From assembly GCF_021233055.1 (NCBI RefSeq), contig NZ_CP089538.1:4356501-4420500 (forward strand): a stretch of 64,000 bases of DNA. The letters are read 5' to 3'. The first letter of the stretch is position 1, and each line of letters begins with the position of its first letter. The notes below the pieces were generated by a model, which was not told the DNA's origin, searched no databases, and worked only from the letters and a program-made list of their open reading frames with translations. Made by a program: the position numbers and the translations under genes. Source of the stretch: Spirosoma oryzicola (GTDB lineage: Bacteria; Bacteroidota; Bacteroidia; Cytophagales; Spirosomataceae). This document shows positions 53,416 through 63,930 of the stretch, one piece after another.

Positions 53416-54957
53416 GTGTCCGAACTACTCAACGATAACACAAAAAACGACCAGGCAATTCCATTTCGGTTTACGCGCCTGTATGTAACTTTATTTGTTG
53501 TCCTCGCTGTGCTGCTTACCGGGGGGCAAATTCTCACGCAGTGGCGTCTTGGTACGGTACAGGATGAACTGTGGATTATTCGGTACACCGCTTTACAACG
53601 ACATCAAAGTCAGCAGATTGTCAAGCAGGCACTTCAGGTAACTGATATCAACGAACGGGCTAACTTCGACCAGAACCTTTCGGAATTACGTCATGTATTC
53701 ACCACGTTTGAACGGTACCATCTGCAAAGTCGTGAAGGTAAAGTAAGCGATCACAATGTAACGATTCCCAATTCGGCTAATGTACAGGTACTCTACAATG
53801 AGATCAATCCTGAATTCACGGCCTTTCAGCGCAGCATTAGGCGCTTGATAAACCTCCGTAGCCCAGACGAAGTGGTACAGCCTGACGTACAGGCCAGTTT
53901 AAAATTGCTTCTGGCCAACGAGAAACCATTTCTGGAAGAGATTGACGCTATCGTACGTCAACATACGGGGGATCTTCGCAATCAGCTTACGCGACTCGAA
54001 TCGATTGAGCTTTATCTGTATATAGTTTCAATCCTGGTACTGCTAGGTATTGGGGTACTTATCTTCCGTCCTGCCACACGCCGTCTAAAGCAGACCATTG
54101 CCCAACTAATTGAAGCAGAACAACAGGCTAGTATAGCCAATAAACAGTTATTGAGCGTAAACAAATCGCTCAGCGAAACGCGGCAGAAACTGTTCGAAGC
54201 GACCCGGCTTCAATACCAGCAGGAAATGGACGAACAAAAATTACGCACGTCGTATTTAATGGCTGGCCAGGAAGATGAGCGGAAACGGTTATCGCGGGAA
54301 TTACACGATGGATTGGGCCAGATGCTAACGGCGATCAAACTTCAGATTGAGGGTTTGGAAGCGGGTCTCAAGCGGGCGGCTCAACAGGGAACAAGTGATC
54401 TAACGGCCCACTCTAAAAATATTAGTAACCTTAAGAAACTGGTTACCCAAACTATTCAAGAAACCCGTACGATCTCTAATAATTTGATGCCGACGGTTTT
54501 AAGCGATTTTGGGGTTATTCCAGCCATCAAAATGCTGGCCGAAAATGATCGTAGTGAAACAATAGATGTAACTTTCGAATCGAACCTTACAGCCGATGAT
54601 CCGCGTTTAGATAAAAATGTGGAGATTATGTTGTACCGCATTACGCAGGAAGCCATAAGTAATGCAGTACGTCACGCACATCCTTCACATATTCATATTG
54701 AGTTGATCGAACGCCAGAACTATGTACACCTGATCGTCAGCGATGATGGGCGGGGATTTCGTCCGGAGAACCAGCGTTCGAAGCTTTCGCACCAAACCCA
54801 AGATGGCCGTGCTCCATCGCAAGGTTTACACAACATGCAGGAACGGGCAAAACTGCTCAACGGCAAGTTGAAAATTAATTCGGTACCCGGAAAAGGTACA
54901 AAAGTACAAGTTAGTATACCGTACAAGATGCAATCTGCGCACTATGACGCCAATTAA
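53416..54957 (+). CDS. Sensor histidine kinase, NarX/DesK type
   Basis: A 513-residue membrane kinase with a GTG start at 53416. Two membrane helices (about residues 20-42 and 198-216) flank an extracytoplasmic PilJ/NarX-like four-helix bundle (about 45-195). After a coiled coil, the HisKA_3 dimerisation domain has His297 in DERKRLSRELHDGLGQMLTAIKLQ; the ATPase domain has the N box ITQEAISNAVRHAH, G1 VSDDGRGF and G2 QGLHNMQERA. It autophosphorylates and passes phosphate to the NarL-type regulator encoded directly after it (14-bp overlap). The sensed signal is unknown. Confidence 0.93.
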   Translation: MSELLNDNTKNDQAIPFRFTRLYVTLFVVLAVLLTGGQILTQWRLGTVQDELWIIRYTALQRHQSQQIVKQALQVTDINERANFDQNLSELRHVFTTFERYHLQSREGKVSDHNVTIPNSANVQVLYNEINPEFTAFQRSIRRLINLRSPDEVVQPDVQASLKLLLANEKPFLEEIDAIVRQHTGDLRNQLTRLESIELYLYIVSILVLLGIGVLIFRPATRRLKQTIAQLIEAEQQASIANKQLLSVNKSLSETRQKLFEATRLQYQQEMDEQKLRTSYLMAGQEDERKRLSRELHDGLGQMLTAIKLQIEGLEAGLKRAAQQGTSDLTAHSKNISNLKKLVTQTIQETRTISNNLMPTVLSDFGVIPAIKMLAENDRSETIDVTFESNLTADDPRLDKNVEIMLYRITQEAISNAVRHAHPSHIHIELIERQNYVHLIVSDDGRGFRPENQRSKLSHQTQDGRAPSQGLHNMQERAKLLNGKLKINSVPGKGTKVQVSIPYKMQSAHYDAN

Positions 54958-55600
54958 ATTAATGCTTGTGGATGATCATTCGATTGTCCGCGATGGGATT
55001 CGGCTGTTGTTGGAACAGGCCGATGGCTTGGAAATTATCGATGAAGCCAACGATGGCGAAGAAGCGTTAGAAAAGCTCAAAACGCATCAGCCCGATCTGG
55101 TCCTTATGGACATTTCTCTGCCCGGTATGTCGGGTATTCAAACAACACAAGTTATCAGCCGACTGTATAAGAGCGTGCGGGTCTTAATGCTGTCGATGCA
55201 CAACAATGAAGATTACATCCTGCGCTCGGTAGAAGCCGGAGCCTATGGCTATATCCTCAAAGACTCTTCCTCGGACGAAATGATCAAAGCGATACGCATG
55301 ATCGCTGGTGGCGAAAAGTACTACAGCTCGCCGGTGGCTTCCATTATATTAAGCGGCTACATGCAGCAACTTAAGAAAGGCAGTAAACAAGGCCGGGAGG
55401 TTCAACCCTCCCGCTTATCGAACAAGGAGAAGGAGATTCTACAATTCCTGGTCGATGGGATGAGCAGCCGGGAAATTGCGGAACGACTCCAGTTGAGCGT
55501 TCGTACGGTCGACAACCACCGCGCCAACATGATGCGTCGCTTACAGGTTCGCAATGCTGCCGAGCTGGTTCGAATTGCGGTTGAGGAAAAACTTATTTGA
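54944..55600 (+). CDS. NarL/LuxR-family response regulator
   Basis: A 218-residue regulator. Receiver domain: Asp10 and Asp11 metal site, phosphoacceptor Asp56 (DLVLMDISLPGMSG), Thr/Ser switch (MLSMH) and Lys in YILKDSS. The GerE/LuxR helix-turn-helix (about 150-218) reads LSNKEKEILQFLVDGMSSREIAERLQLSVRTVDNHRANMMRRL. Its start overlaps the kinase gene by 14 bp, so the two form a cotranslated pair. Targets are not visible. Confidence 0.95.
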   Translation: MTPIKLMLVDDHSIVRDGIRLLLEQADGLEIIDEANDGEEALEKLKTHQPDLVLMDISLPGMSGIQTTQVISRLYKSVRVLMLSMHNNEDYILRSVEAGAYGYILKDSSSDEMIKAIRMIAGGEKYYSSPVASIILSGYMQQLKKGSKQGREVQPSRLSNKEKEILQFLVDGMSSREIAERLQLSVRTVDNHRANMMRRLQVRNAAELVRIAVEEKLI

Positions 55601-55758
55601 AAATGCTCCGCGCTTTTCGAATGAGATGAATCAACGCATTGCGAACTAGGAAAATCTTTTCTACGTTTACATCGAGAAACCGGTCGTATAAGCCGGTTTT
55701 TCCATTTCATTACTACTATATTAAGTATATCGAGTTAATCAATAAAACCATCTCAACT

Positions 55759-56394
55759 ATGTCACTTCGTTTAGGAGACATTGCCCCCGATTTTGAGGCC
55801 GATACAACCCAAGGTCACATTCAATTTCATGAGTGGCTCGGTAATTCATGGGGAATGCTTTTCTCGCACCCCGCCGATTTTACTCCTGTTTGCACCACTG
55901 AGCTGGGCAGAACAGCGTTATTAAAGGATGAATTTGGTAAGCGTAACGTGAAGGTCATCGCTGTTTCGGTAGACGATCTGGAGTCACATAACCGCTGGAC
56001 GCCTGACATTAAGGATGTAACAGGGTCAGAGGTAAACTTCCCAATTATTGCCGATGCGGACCGTCAAGTGGCAACGCTTTACGATATGATTCACCCGAAT
56101 GCCAGCGAAAAAGCAACGGTTCGTTCGGTGTTTGTGATTGGCCCCGATAAGAAAATCAAGTTAACGCTGACCTACCCGGCATCAACGGGCCGTAACTTCA
56201 ATGAACTGCTGCGCGTTATCGACTCGTTGCAGCTGACGGCTAACTACCAGGTAGCTACCCCCGCCGATTGGCAGGAAGGTGACGACGTTATTGTTACGCC
56301 AGCGGTAACGAACGATCAGCTGGAAGAAAAATTTCCCAAAGGCGTAACGTTTGTGAAACCTTACCTGCGCACAACGCCACAGCCGAATAAATAA
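55759..56394 (+). CDS. 1-Cys peroxiredoxin (Prx6 subfamily)
   Basis: A 211-residue peroxiredoxin started at ATG 55759. The peroxidatic Cys45 lies in SHPADFTPVCTTELG, with conserved Thr and Arg further on (NFPIIADADRQVATLYDMIHP, RSVFVIGPDKKIKLTLTYPASTGRNFNELLRVID). There is no resolving cysteine, so it is a 1-Cys enzyme that reduces peroxides using an outside thiol. It is monocistronic: a promoterless-looking leader precedes it and a long compound hairpin follows. Confidence 0.94.
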   Translation: MSLRLGDIAPDFEADTTQGHIQFHEWLGNSWGMLFSHPADFTPVCTTELGRTALLKDEFGKRNVKVIAVSVDDLESHNRWTPDIKDVTGSEVNFPIIADADRQVATLYDMIHPNASEKATVRSVFVIGPDKKIKLTLTYPASTGRNFNELLRVIDSLQLTANYQVATPADWQEGDDVIVTPAVTNDQLEEKFPKGVTFVKPYLRTTPQPNK

Positions 56395-56407
56395 ATTTCT
56401 TTAAACG

Positions 56408-56480
56408 AAAAGTCGTTGGGTATCGTCAAGAAGTACTGTTGTTGGGACAGTATCTGGCCGATGCCTAACGACTTTTGTTT
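56408..56480 (+). terminator. Compound hairpin terminator after the peroxiredoxin gene
   Basis: An 18-bp stem including two G-U pairs (56408-56425 with 56459-56476) encloses a second small hairpin (TACTGT/ACAGTA), followed by GTTTTATT. Unusually long for a terminator. Confidence 0.65.
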
Positions 56481-56565
56481 TATTGCTCAAAGACTAACCC
56501 CCGATTCAAACAAACCTTTTTGCTTGCTGGTTAAGCCTTCGTTATCAACCAAACATATCAACGTT

Positions 56566-56811
56566 ATGTCTAAGTTACAAAACTCCAATCCAGAACATAA
56601 AGAAGGTCCAGTAGCCACTGCCATCGAGGAACAAACCGCTAAATTACCATCTGACCTGTTCCTATGGTCGGCACTGGGTTCAATGGCCGTGTCTTTGTTT
56701 TTGCAATACCAAGGTGATCAGAAGCGTAGCCTCTTTGTTGGACAATGGGCAGCACCGTTCCTACTTTTGGGCTTGTATAACAAACTGGTTAAACTTGAAG
56801 GCCACGACTAA
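56566..56811 (+). CDS. Small membrane protein (81 residues)
   Basis: Started at ATG 56566; upstream in-frame codons to 56416 lie inside the terminator hairpin of the previous gene. The product has a soluble N-terminus (MSKLQNSNPEHKEGPVATAIEE) and two short hydrophobic stretches (LFLWSALGSMAVSLFLQY and WAAPFLLLGLYNKLVKL). Similar short proteins are common in Cytophagales but have no assigned function. A clear terminator follows. Confidence 0.7.
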   Translation: MSKLQNSNPEHKEGPVATAIEEQTAKLPSDLFLWSALGSMAVSLFLQYQGDQKRSLFVGQWAAPFLLLGLYNKLVKLEGHD

Positions 56812-56840
56812 TCCAGGTCTAGCCATTCCATATGATTCGG

Positions 56841-56869
56841 CCTCCTGCAAACTTGCAGGAGGTTTTTTT
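56841..56869 (+). terminator. Terminator after the small membrane protein gene
   Basis: CCTCCTGC (56841-56848), AAACTT, GCAGGAGG (56855-56862), then seven T. Confidence 0.9.
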
Positions 56870-56927
56870 ATGTTCGCTCATTCAATTGTAAACCTGTAAT
56901 TTCGTCCAAAAAAGTAAGTACCTCTTC

Positions 56928-57701
56928 ATGAAGATACGCGTTTTGATCAGCATCATTTTTCGGCGGTATAGTCTCTGGATAGCGGCCTTCATGGTGTTGC
57001 TCTTGGGCTATCTGATCTTTAGAGCCTATCGGCGAGAGGACATGGACTGGCGTTTTGTTCAGGCTTTTGGTATTCGCTTGCCCATGCGCTACGGCATTCA
57101 CGGTATCGATGTATCGCGGCATAATGATCGGATCAACTGGAAGCGAGTGCGGCAGATGGAAGCCGAGGGCGTACGTTTGCAGTTCGTTTTTGTCAAGGCG
57201 ACGGAAGGTGCTACAATGACGGATAAACACTTCGATAAAAATTGGCGCGAGGCTAAAAAATCAGCACTGCGCCGGGGAGCCTACCATTTTTACCACCCCA
57301 CCCGTGACCCGCTTAAACAGGCTCAGAATTTTATCCGTCACGTCGAACTAGCCACTGGTGACTTTGCACCCGTCGTCGATTTTGAGGTTACCAATGGTCA
57401 ATCCGACGAAACGATTATTAATGGTCTACGCCAATGGCTGGCTACAATTGAAGAACACTACAAGGCTAGGCCGATTATTTACACTAATGGCAATCTTTAT
57501 AAGCGATACATCAAAGGTAATCTGGACGACTATCCCCTCTGGATTGCCGATTATTCAACCAAACATCTTCGATCTTACGATCCCGACTATTTATATCTCT
57601 GGCAGCACAGTCAAAACGGCTGGGTGCAGGGCATTCGCGGACAAGTAGATTTCAACGTCTTTGTGATGGACGAAGACCGCCTGGCCGAGATCTGTTTGTG
57701 A
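56928..57701 (+). CDS. GH25 lysozyme-like protein with membrane anchor
   Basis: A 257-residue protein with an N-terminal membrane helix (about 15-33, LWIAAFMVLLLGYLIFRAY) and a GH25 catalytic domain. GIHGIDVSRHNDRINW holds the first catalytic Asp, APVVDFEVTNG the DxE pair, and PIIYTNGNLYKRYI and PLWIADYS the conserved barrel strands. GH25 enzymes cleave beta-1,4 bonds between N-acetylmuramic acid and GlcNAc. The anchored form would act at the cell's own peptidoglycan, not on prey. The next gene is a small lipoprotein, 78 bp downstream. Confidence 0.93.
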   Translation: MKIRVLISIIFRRYSLWIAAFMVLLLGYLIFRAYRREDMDWRFVQAFGIRLPMRYGIHGIDVSRHNDRINWKRVRQMEAEGVRLQFVFVKATEGATMTDKHFDKNWREAKKSALRRGAYHFYHPTRDPLKQAQNFIRHVELATGDFAPVVDFEVTNGQSDETIINGLRQWLATIEEHYKARPIIYTNGNLYKRYIKGNLDDYPLWIADYSTKHLRSYDPDYLYLWQHSQNGWVQGIRGQVDFNVFVMDEDRLAEICL

Positions 57702-57779
57702 CTTATATGTTAATTCTGCTACCTACCCGAAAACAAAATAAAAAGTTGACGGTTATTAGGCTGTAACAATCTAACAATA

Positions 57780-58022
57780 ATGAAAAGCAAACAATTTATA
57801 CTGGCAGTGGGCTTTGCCTTCTTGAGTGCTACATCGCTAATGAGCTGTGATTCGAAAAAAGAAAACAAGGCTGAAGAAGTTCAAGATCAGAAAGAAGACG
57901 TTATCGAAGCCCAGAACGAAGGTGACACGGCTAAAGTAATGGAAGAACAAAGCGAACTAGACTCAGCTCGCAAAGACTACCGCGAAGCCGTTCGTGATTC
58001 TGTTAAGAGCGCAAACAACTAG
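57780..58022 (+). CDS. Small acidic lipoprotein
   Basis: An 80-residue lipoprotein: the signal ends SATSLMSC, acylated Cys at about residue 23. The mature part (DSKKENKAEEVQDQKEDVIEAQNEGDTAKVMEEQSELDSARKDYREAVRDSVKSANN) is charged and helical with a heptad-like pattern, and may form a coiled coil. No family is recognised. A terminator hairpin follows directly. Confidence 0.75.
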   Translation: MKSKQFILAVGFAFLSATSLMSCDSKKENKAEEVQDQKEDVIEAQNEGDTAKVMEEQSELDSARKDYREAVRDSVKSANN

Positions 58023-58044
58023 TCACTTCATATTTATACAAACG

Positions 58045-58074
58045 AAAGAGCCAGTTTTATGCTGGCTCTTTTGC
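58045..58074. terminator. Terminator after the lipoprotein gene
   Basis: AAAGAGCCAG (58045-58054), loop, CTGGCTCTTT (58062-58071). It lies between convergent genes and may serve both. Confidence 0.85.
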
Positions 58075-58082
58075 TTATGTAC

Positions 58083-59750
58083 CTAGGGCTTGTGCCTTCT
58101 TATGTAGAATACAAATCCGTTTTCTTCACCCGTCTTCTTGATGTCTGGCAAGGAATCAAGCGGGGTCTGAGTTTCGACGTTCTTCTTGATGAACCACACG
58201 TCTTTGTCAATCTTGCCGCGTAACAGCCAGTTTTCGTCATAATAATTAGGGTTCGTGACGGCCGGTTTCTGTGTGTAAAAAAATGGTCCATAACTCCGAT
58301 ACCCATAGGTTTTTACGTAAACGTCCTGCCCCTGCGCCCGCTCAAAAAAGCGCATAGCCGCATCCTGCGAAATACCTTCGATGCGACCGATAAAAAACCA
58401 TAACGTGAGGGTGATGAACACGGCCATTCCGCCAAACAAAACGACAATGGCCCGGTCTGTCTGCCGCTGGTTGAACCAGGTTAGACTCAATACCAGTACA
58501 ACAAGCAACCACACACCCGGTATTACCTCCCAGCCTGTCCAATTGATTTTTGCGTTCAAATTTGCCTGTGTGAACGCATCCTGATCAGCCACGGATTTAA
58601 CGATGTCCATGTGATGAGCCAAAATCGGTAAGCCAATTGTCGCCAGGACATAAATTCCACCAATCACAATGAGGCCCGCCCGAAGCCAGTTGTTGAACCG
58701 GATCTTATTTGTTTCGAGGTGGATCAGTGTCAACGTCGCTATGTACGTCAGCGGGAAGTAACACATCGACGAGTAGTGAACAATCTTGGACTGTACAATG
58801 CTGAAAAGAATCAACACGACCCAGAACAAAATGAGCATCCACCGTCGGAACTCGCGCTGGTAGTTTCGTTCAATCATCAGTGAGCCAAACCCCCGAATGG
58901 CAAAAATCGACGCTGGAAAGCAGCCAACCAACAGGATAATGAAGTGGTAAGCCGGAAAACCAGCGTGACCGGCGTCAGGGGTGCTGAACAGGCGGAAGTT
59001 ATATTTGATAAACTCGGTGATGAAAACCGGACCGTGCAAAAACGTCTCAAGACCGTACCAGGCCACTGATACAAGCGTTGCCGACAGCGAATAAAACAAA
59101 AACTGGACGGGTGTAATAAACCAGCGAAAACGGCTCAGTATCCAATAAACGCCTAACGTCAGACACACGATCAGGTAGGCGACTGGCCCCTTTGTATTTA
59201 CGCCCATCCCCAACACGAAGCCGCCAATAAACAAGTAGCCCCACACGCCCCTTGGCAACAGCAGATTACTGGCGGTTCCTTCCCGCTTCCAGGAGGCAAA
59301 GATCAGATTGACTAATCCGATAAAAATAAACAGGTTGAAGAATGGGTCGATGATACCGGACCGAAAATACAAGTGTGGTGTAACCGAGCCTAAGTACGTC
59401 AGCGCCCAGATCAATCCAAACCGATGACCATGCAGTTTTGCACCCAAATTATATAAATAGATGAGTGAAATAATCCCGCAGATAGCATTCGGCAAACGAG
59501 CGGCAAACTCATTGGTACCAAACAAATTCATCATCAGCGATTGGCACCAGAAGAAAAACGGTGGTTTCTCGTAAAACGGCTTAAAATCGACGTGCACCCG
59601 CAGGTAGTCGCCTAGCACAACCATTTCGCGCGAGCATTCTGCGAAATTAATTTCGTCCCAATCGAAAAGCCGGACACCTCCCAGAAAGGGAATAAACAAC
59701 AACGCGCCCGCCACCGCAAATAGCAGCGAGTAAAACAGTTTTTGATTCAT
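58083..59750 (-). CDS. GT39-type dolichyl-phosphate/lipid-linked sugar transferase (ArnT-like)
   Basis: A 555-residue polytopic membrane protein with about eleven helices. The first periplasmic loop has the acidic catalytic pair in RLFDWDEINFAECSREM and the helix-2 loop contains KPFYEKPPFFFWCQSL, both hallmarks of the GT39/PMT/ArnT family. Such enzymes transfer a sugar from polyprenyl phosphate to lipid A or protein at the periplasmic face. No lipid A or glycan biosynthesis genes are adjacent, so the acceptor is unknown. Confidence 0.85.
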   Translation of the reverse strand: MNQKLFYSLLFAVAGALLFIPFLGGVRLFDWDEINFAECSREMVVLGDYLRVHVDFKPFYEKPPFFFWCQSLMMNLFGTNEFAARLPNAICGIISLIYLYNLGAKLHGHRFGLIWALTYLGSVTPHLYFRSGIIDPFFNLFIFIGLVNLIFASWKREGTASNLLLPRGVWGYLFIGGFVLGMGVNTKGPVAYLIVCLTLGVYWILSRFRWFITPVQFLFYSLSATLVSVAWYGLETFLHGPVFITEFIKYNFRLFSTPDAGHAGFPAYHFIILLVGCFPASIFAIRGFGSLMIERNYQREFRRWMLILFWVVLILFSIVQSKIVHYSSMCYFPLTYIATLTLIHLETNKIRFNNWLRAGLIVIGGIYVLATIGLPILAHHMDIVKSVADQDAFTQANLNAKINWTGWEVIPGVWLLVVLVLSLTWFNQRQTDRAIVVLFGGMAVFITLTLWFFIGRIEGISQDAAMRFFERAQGQDVYVKTYGYRSYGPFFYTQKPAVTNPNYYDENWLLRGKIDKDVWFIKKNVETQTPLDSLPDIKKTGEENGFVFYIRRHKP

Positions 59751-59764
59751 ACGCTACACAAAAA

Positions 59765-59792
59765 AGCCCTGTCCACGTGGGTGAACAGGGCT
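59765..59792 (-). terminator. Terminator after the 2OG-Fe(II) oxygenase gene
   Basis: AGCCCTGT (59765-59772) pairs with ACAGGGCT (59785-59792). Read on the minus strand it is followed by TTTTTT. Confidence 0.8.
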
Positions 59793-59881
59793 GTAAAAGT
59801 AAGTAAAAATGTTTGAGGCATCACCTCCATAGAGTTTGTTCGAACCAGTTTTGTTGACCAATAGCTACTAATCAACACGGC

Positions 59882-60730
59882 TTACTTCTTGCCACTCAGC
59901 CGGTTAAGGATATTACTAACAAATGCGTCATCGATACCCAGCGCCCGTTTGACCGTCGTATAAGTAGCCACCAGCTTTTTATCCAACCAGATCAAAATCG
60001 CTTTCGCACCATCTTCCGGGCGGGCTTTGTAATTGGTAGCACGCAGCGTCGGCGTTACCGATTCTTCCGTAAAATAGTAGAGCGCGATAGATTTGCGGGT
60101 CATATTTTCCGGACACAGAATCGGATCGGGCAGACCGTGGTACGAATCTTCGTCGGTATTAAAAACAACGCACCGGTTAAAGATAGGTGCTATCTTTTGC
60201 ACTACTCCCTTCATCTGTCGGTCCCACAATTCAAGATCACCCCGGTATTCGGGTTTCCAGTCGTGATTGAGGTAGATAAGCAGATTTACGCGCCGACGCC
60301 AATTACGCTTGTGCGGGTGAACCGTAAAGTCGGCGTGCACATTCAGAAAGCCATTTCGCTTCGATTGGTGTAACCCTCCTCCTTCAAGCGAATCGTCCGG
60401 AAGCAGGTTTGGAATACCCGTGAGTTTGCTCAAATAAGCAACAAAGCGGGGCGAGTTCATTTCACGAATAACGTCCTGAATGGCAGATGGCAGCAAGTCC
60501 ATCTTGTTTAGACCGTGCTTTTTCTCATTTACATGAACGTAATGAATCCAGCCCGCGTCACCGACGGCAGGAAAAGACGCGAGTGCTCGTTCGGCTGCCG
60601 CAGGTTCCAGAAAATTCTCTAGCGCAATATGCGGGTAAGGTTGGTTCTGTTGATACCGTTGAGCGTCAGCGGGCAGCGAAACCTGCCAGCGGTCGTAGTC
60701 GAAGAGCGTATCGGTCGAGATAGTATTCAT
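59882..60730 (-). CDS. 2-oxoglutarate/Fe(II)-dependent oxygenase, prolyl 4-hydroxylase-like
   Basis: A 282-residue protein with a double-stranded beta-helix core. The iron ligands His132 and Asp134 (VHADFTVHPH) and His198 (SYHGLP) are spaced as in the family, and Arg in MTRKSIALYYF binds 2-oxoglutarate. The N-terminal NQPYPHIALENFLEPAAAERALASFP is typical of 2OG-FeII_Oxy_3 proteins that hydroxylate small molecules or peptides. Substrate unknown. The gene faces away from pgi; the 226-bp gap holds nothing I can support. Confidence 0.88.
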   Translation of the reverse strand: MNTISTDTLFDYDRWQVSLPADAQRYQQNQPYPHIALENFLEPAAAERALASFPAVGDAGWIHYVHVNEKKHGLNKMDLLPSAIQDVIREMNSPRFVAYLSKLTGIPNLLPDDSLEGGGLHQSKRNGFLNVHADFTVHPHKRNWRRRVNLLIYLNHDWKPEYRGDLELWDRQMKGVVQKIAPIFNRCVVFNTDEDSYHGLPDPILCPENMTRKSIALYYFTEESVTPTLRATNYKARPEDGAKAILIWLDKKLVATYTTVKRALGIDDAFVSNILNRLSGKK

Positions 60731-60929
60731 ACCGTAAAGGTAATTCGATAATTAGACCAGTTTACAAGGAAACCGATTTATCCGGAAAAAGATTGCGTGG
60801 GAAATACGATATTCGCGCCGACAAAATGAGTTTGCTGGTTGACGTTGTCGTTTTCAATGGGTTGCTAGCCAGGCTGGACTATTTTGTAAAAATCCGGACC
60901 GGGCATCGCACCAGAAACTATAATCGTAA

Positions 60930-62612
<1,683 letters not shown>

Positions 62613-62891
62613 AAAAAAATTGGCTGTAAGCGTCAAAAAAGCATTTTCTCAAAAAACAGGTCAAAAATATTGTTTATCCTCCTATGAGAAGATGATCAAA
62701 CTGCCAGATTTATTTCTTTGTGTATTTTATACAGATTAAAGTTTCCAGTTCATCATAAAATTTAGAAACCTAACGGTCCGTAATCCGAACAAATTGGAAA
62801 AATCTAAAAACATTGTTTGTAACAGGGCTGTTAATGGGGTGTAATACAAATTACACCCTTTTTTTATACAACTCAACGCTGTAGAAAAATT
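62613..62891. other. Spacer with a terminator-like hairpin in the leader of the barrel gene
   Basis: About 280 bp without a gene. At 62837-62865, GGGTGTAAT (62837-62845), ACAA, ATTACACCC (62850-62858), then seven T, forms a strong terminator-shaped hairpin only 27 nt before the start codon at 62892. It may be an attenuator for that gene or end a transcript from upstream. Confidence 0.55.
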
Positions 62892-63755
62892 ATGAAAGCT
62901 CAAATTACACTACTCGCAGCTGGTCTGCTATGTGCTGGTCTGGCGAACGGACAAAGCACTACAAATGCTTATTCGACGACTACATCATCTTACAATTCGT
63001 CTCCAACGACCGAGACAAACAGTACCTATTCGACGACGCCCACCACAACGTCATCGGAGAACACGTCGGACATGAATGCCAACAGTACCTATTCAACGAC
63101 ACCTTCGACGAACAGCTACAACAACACGGGTGCTACAACAACAACTACGACTGACACCTACACGACCACGGCGCGCGACAAAAAAACCAACGATTACAAA
63201 AACTTCGTGTTTGGTATCTACGCGGGTCTGAACACAACCAAATTTAAAGGTGAGTCAATCAATACCGGTGGTGGCAGCGAAAATCTGACAGGTCGTTTGG
63301 GTTATCAGGCTGGTTTCTTCGTGCGGGGTGGTGGTCGTCTTTACGGTCAGATCGGTGCTGAGTATTTCGCATCTAGCTCGAACTACTTCGTAGCAGGCTC
63401 AGGTCAATCGCCAGCGGATATTAGAGACCAAATCAACCTCAAATACATCCAGGTTCCAGTTTATATCGGTTACAAACTGGTTGAATCAGATCGTGGTATT
63501 TCGGCAGTACGTCTGCAAGTGGGTGTTGAATACGCGAACCAGATTGGATCGAGCAGCAACTCATTCGGTAACCTGAACAACCTAGAGTTCAAAAACGGTA
63601 CGTTCAACGGCTTAGGTCAGTTAGGTTTTGATGCAGGTCCTGTCTTCCTTGATCTAACGTATCACCACGGCTTCAGCGACGTTATCAACCGCAACACAGG
63701 ATTTGCAGGATCGCAGCGCCGGATTCTGAGCGCAAGCGTAGGCTTCAAATTCTAA
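62892..63755 (+). CDS. Outer-membrane beta-barrel protein with Ser/Thr/Asn-rich N-terminus
   Basis: A 287-residue protein. Signal peptide to about residue 20 (LLCAGLANGQ), then about 75 residues of low-complexity Thr/Ser/Asn/Tyr sequence with two copies of NSTYSTTP, and from about residue 98 a PorT/outer-membrane-beta-barrel-type domain: YKNFVFGIYAGLNTTKFKGESI, GRLGYQAGFFVRGGGRLYGQIGAEYF, IQVPVYIGYKLV, LGQLGFDAGPVFLDLTYHHGF, ending ILSASVGFKF. The low-complexity part is probably surface-exposed or periplasmic. A second signal-peptide gene begins at 63931, perhaps a paralog. Confidence 0.85.
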   Translation: MKAQITLLAAGLLCAGLANGQSTTNAYSTTTSSYNSSPTTETNSTYSTTPTTTSSENTSDMNANSTYSTTPSTNSYNNTGATTTTTTDTYTTTARDKKTNDYKNFVFGIYAGLNTTKFKGESINTGGGSENLTGRLGYQAGFFVRGGGRLYGQIGAEYFASSSNYFVAGSGQSPADIRDQINLKYIQVPVYIGYKLVESDRGISAVRLQVGVEYANQIGSSSNSFGNLNNLEFKNGTFNGLGQLGFDAGPVFLDLTYHHGFSDVINRNTGFAGSQRRILSASVGFKF

Positions 63756-63778
63756 TCATAGGTTCTTCATCAACAGAC

Positions 63779-63809
63779 AAAGCCGTCTCTTTCAGGGGCG
63801 GCTTTTTTA
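63779..63809 (+). terminator. Terminator after the barrel gene
   Basis: AAAGCCG (63779-63785) pairs with CGGCTTT (63799-63805), followed by TTTT. Confidence 0.8.
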
Positions 63810-63930
63810 TGACTAGTATCGCTGGTTTACGACCTCATCCGTGACGAACCACAAATAAGCCAAACATTCAATAAGGCGACATAGTTGTAAGAAAACATAG
63901 GTATGTACCTTTTGCTCAACTCAACACGTT

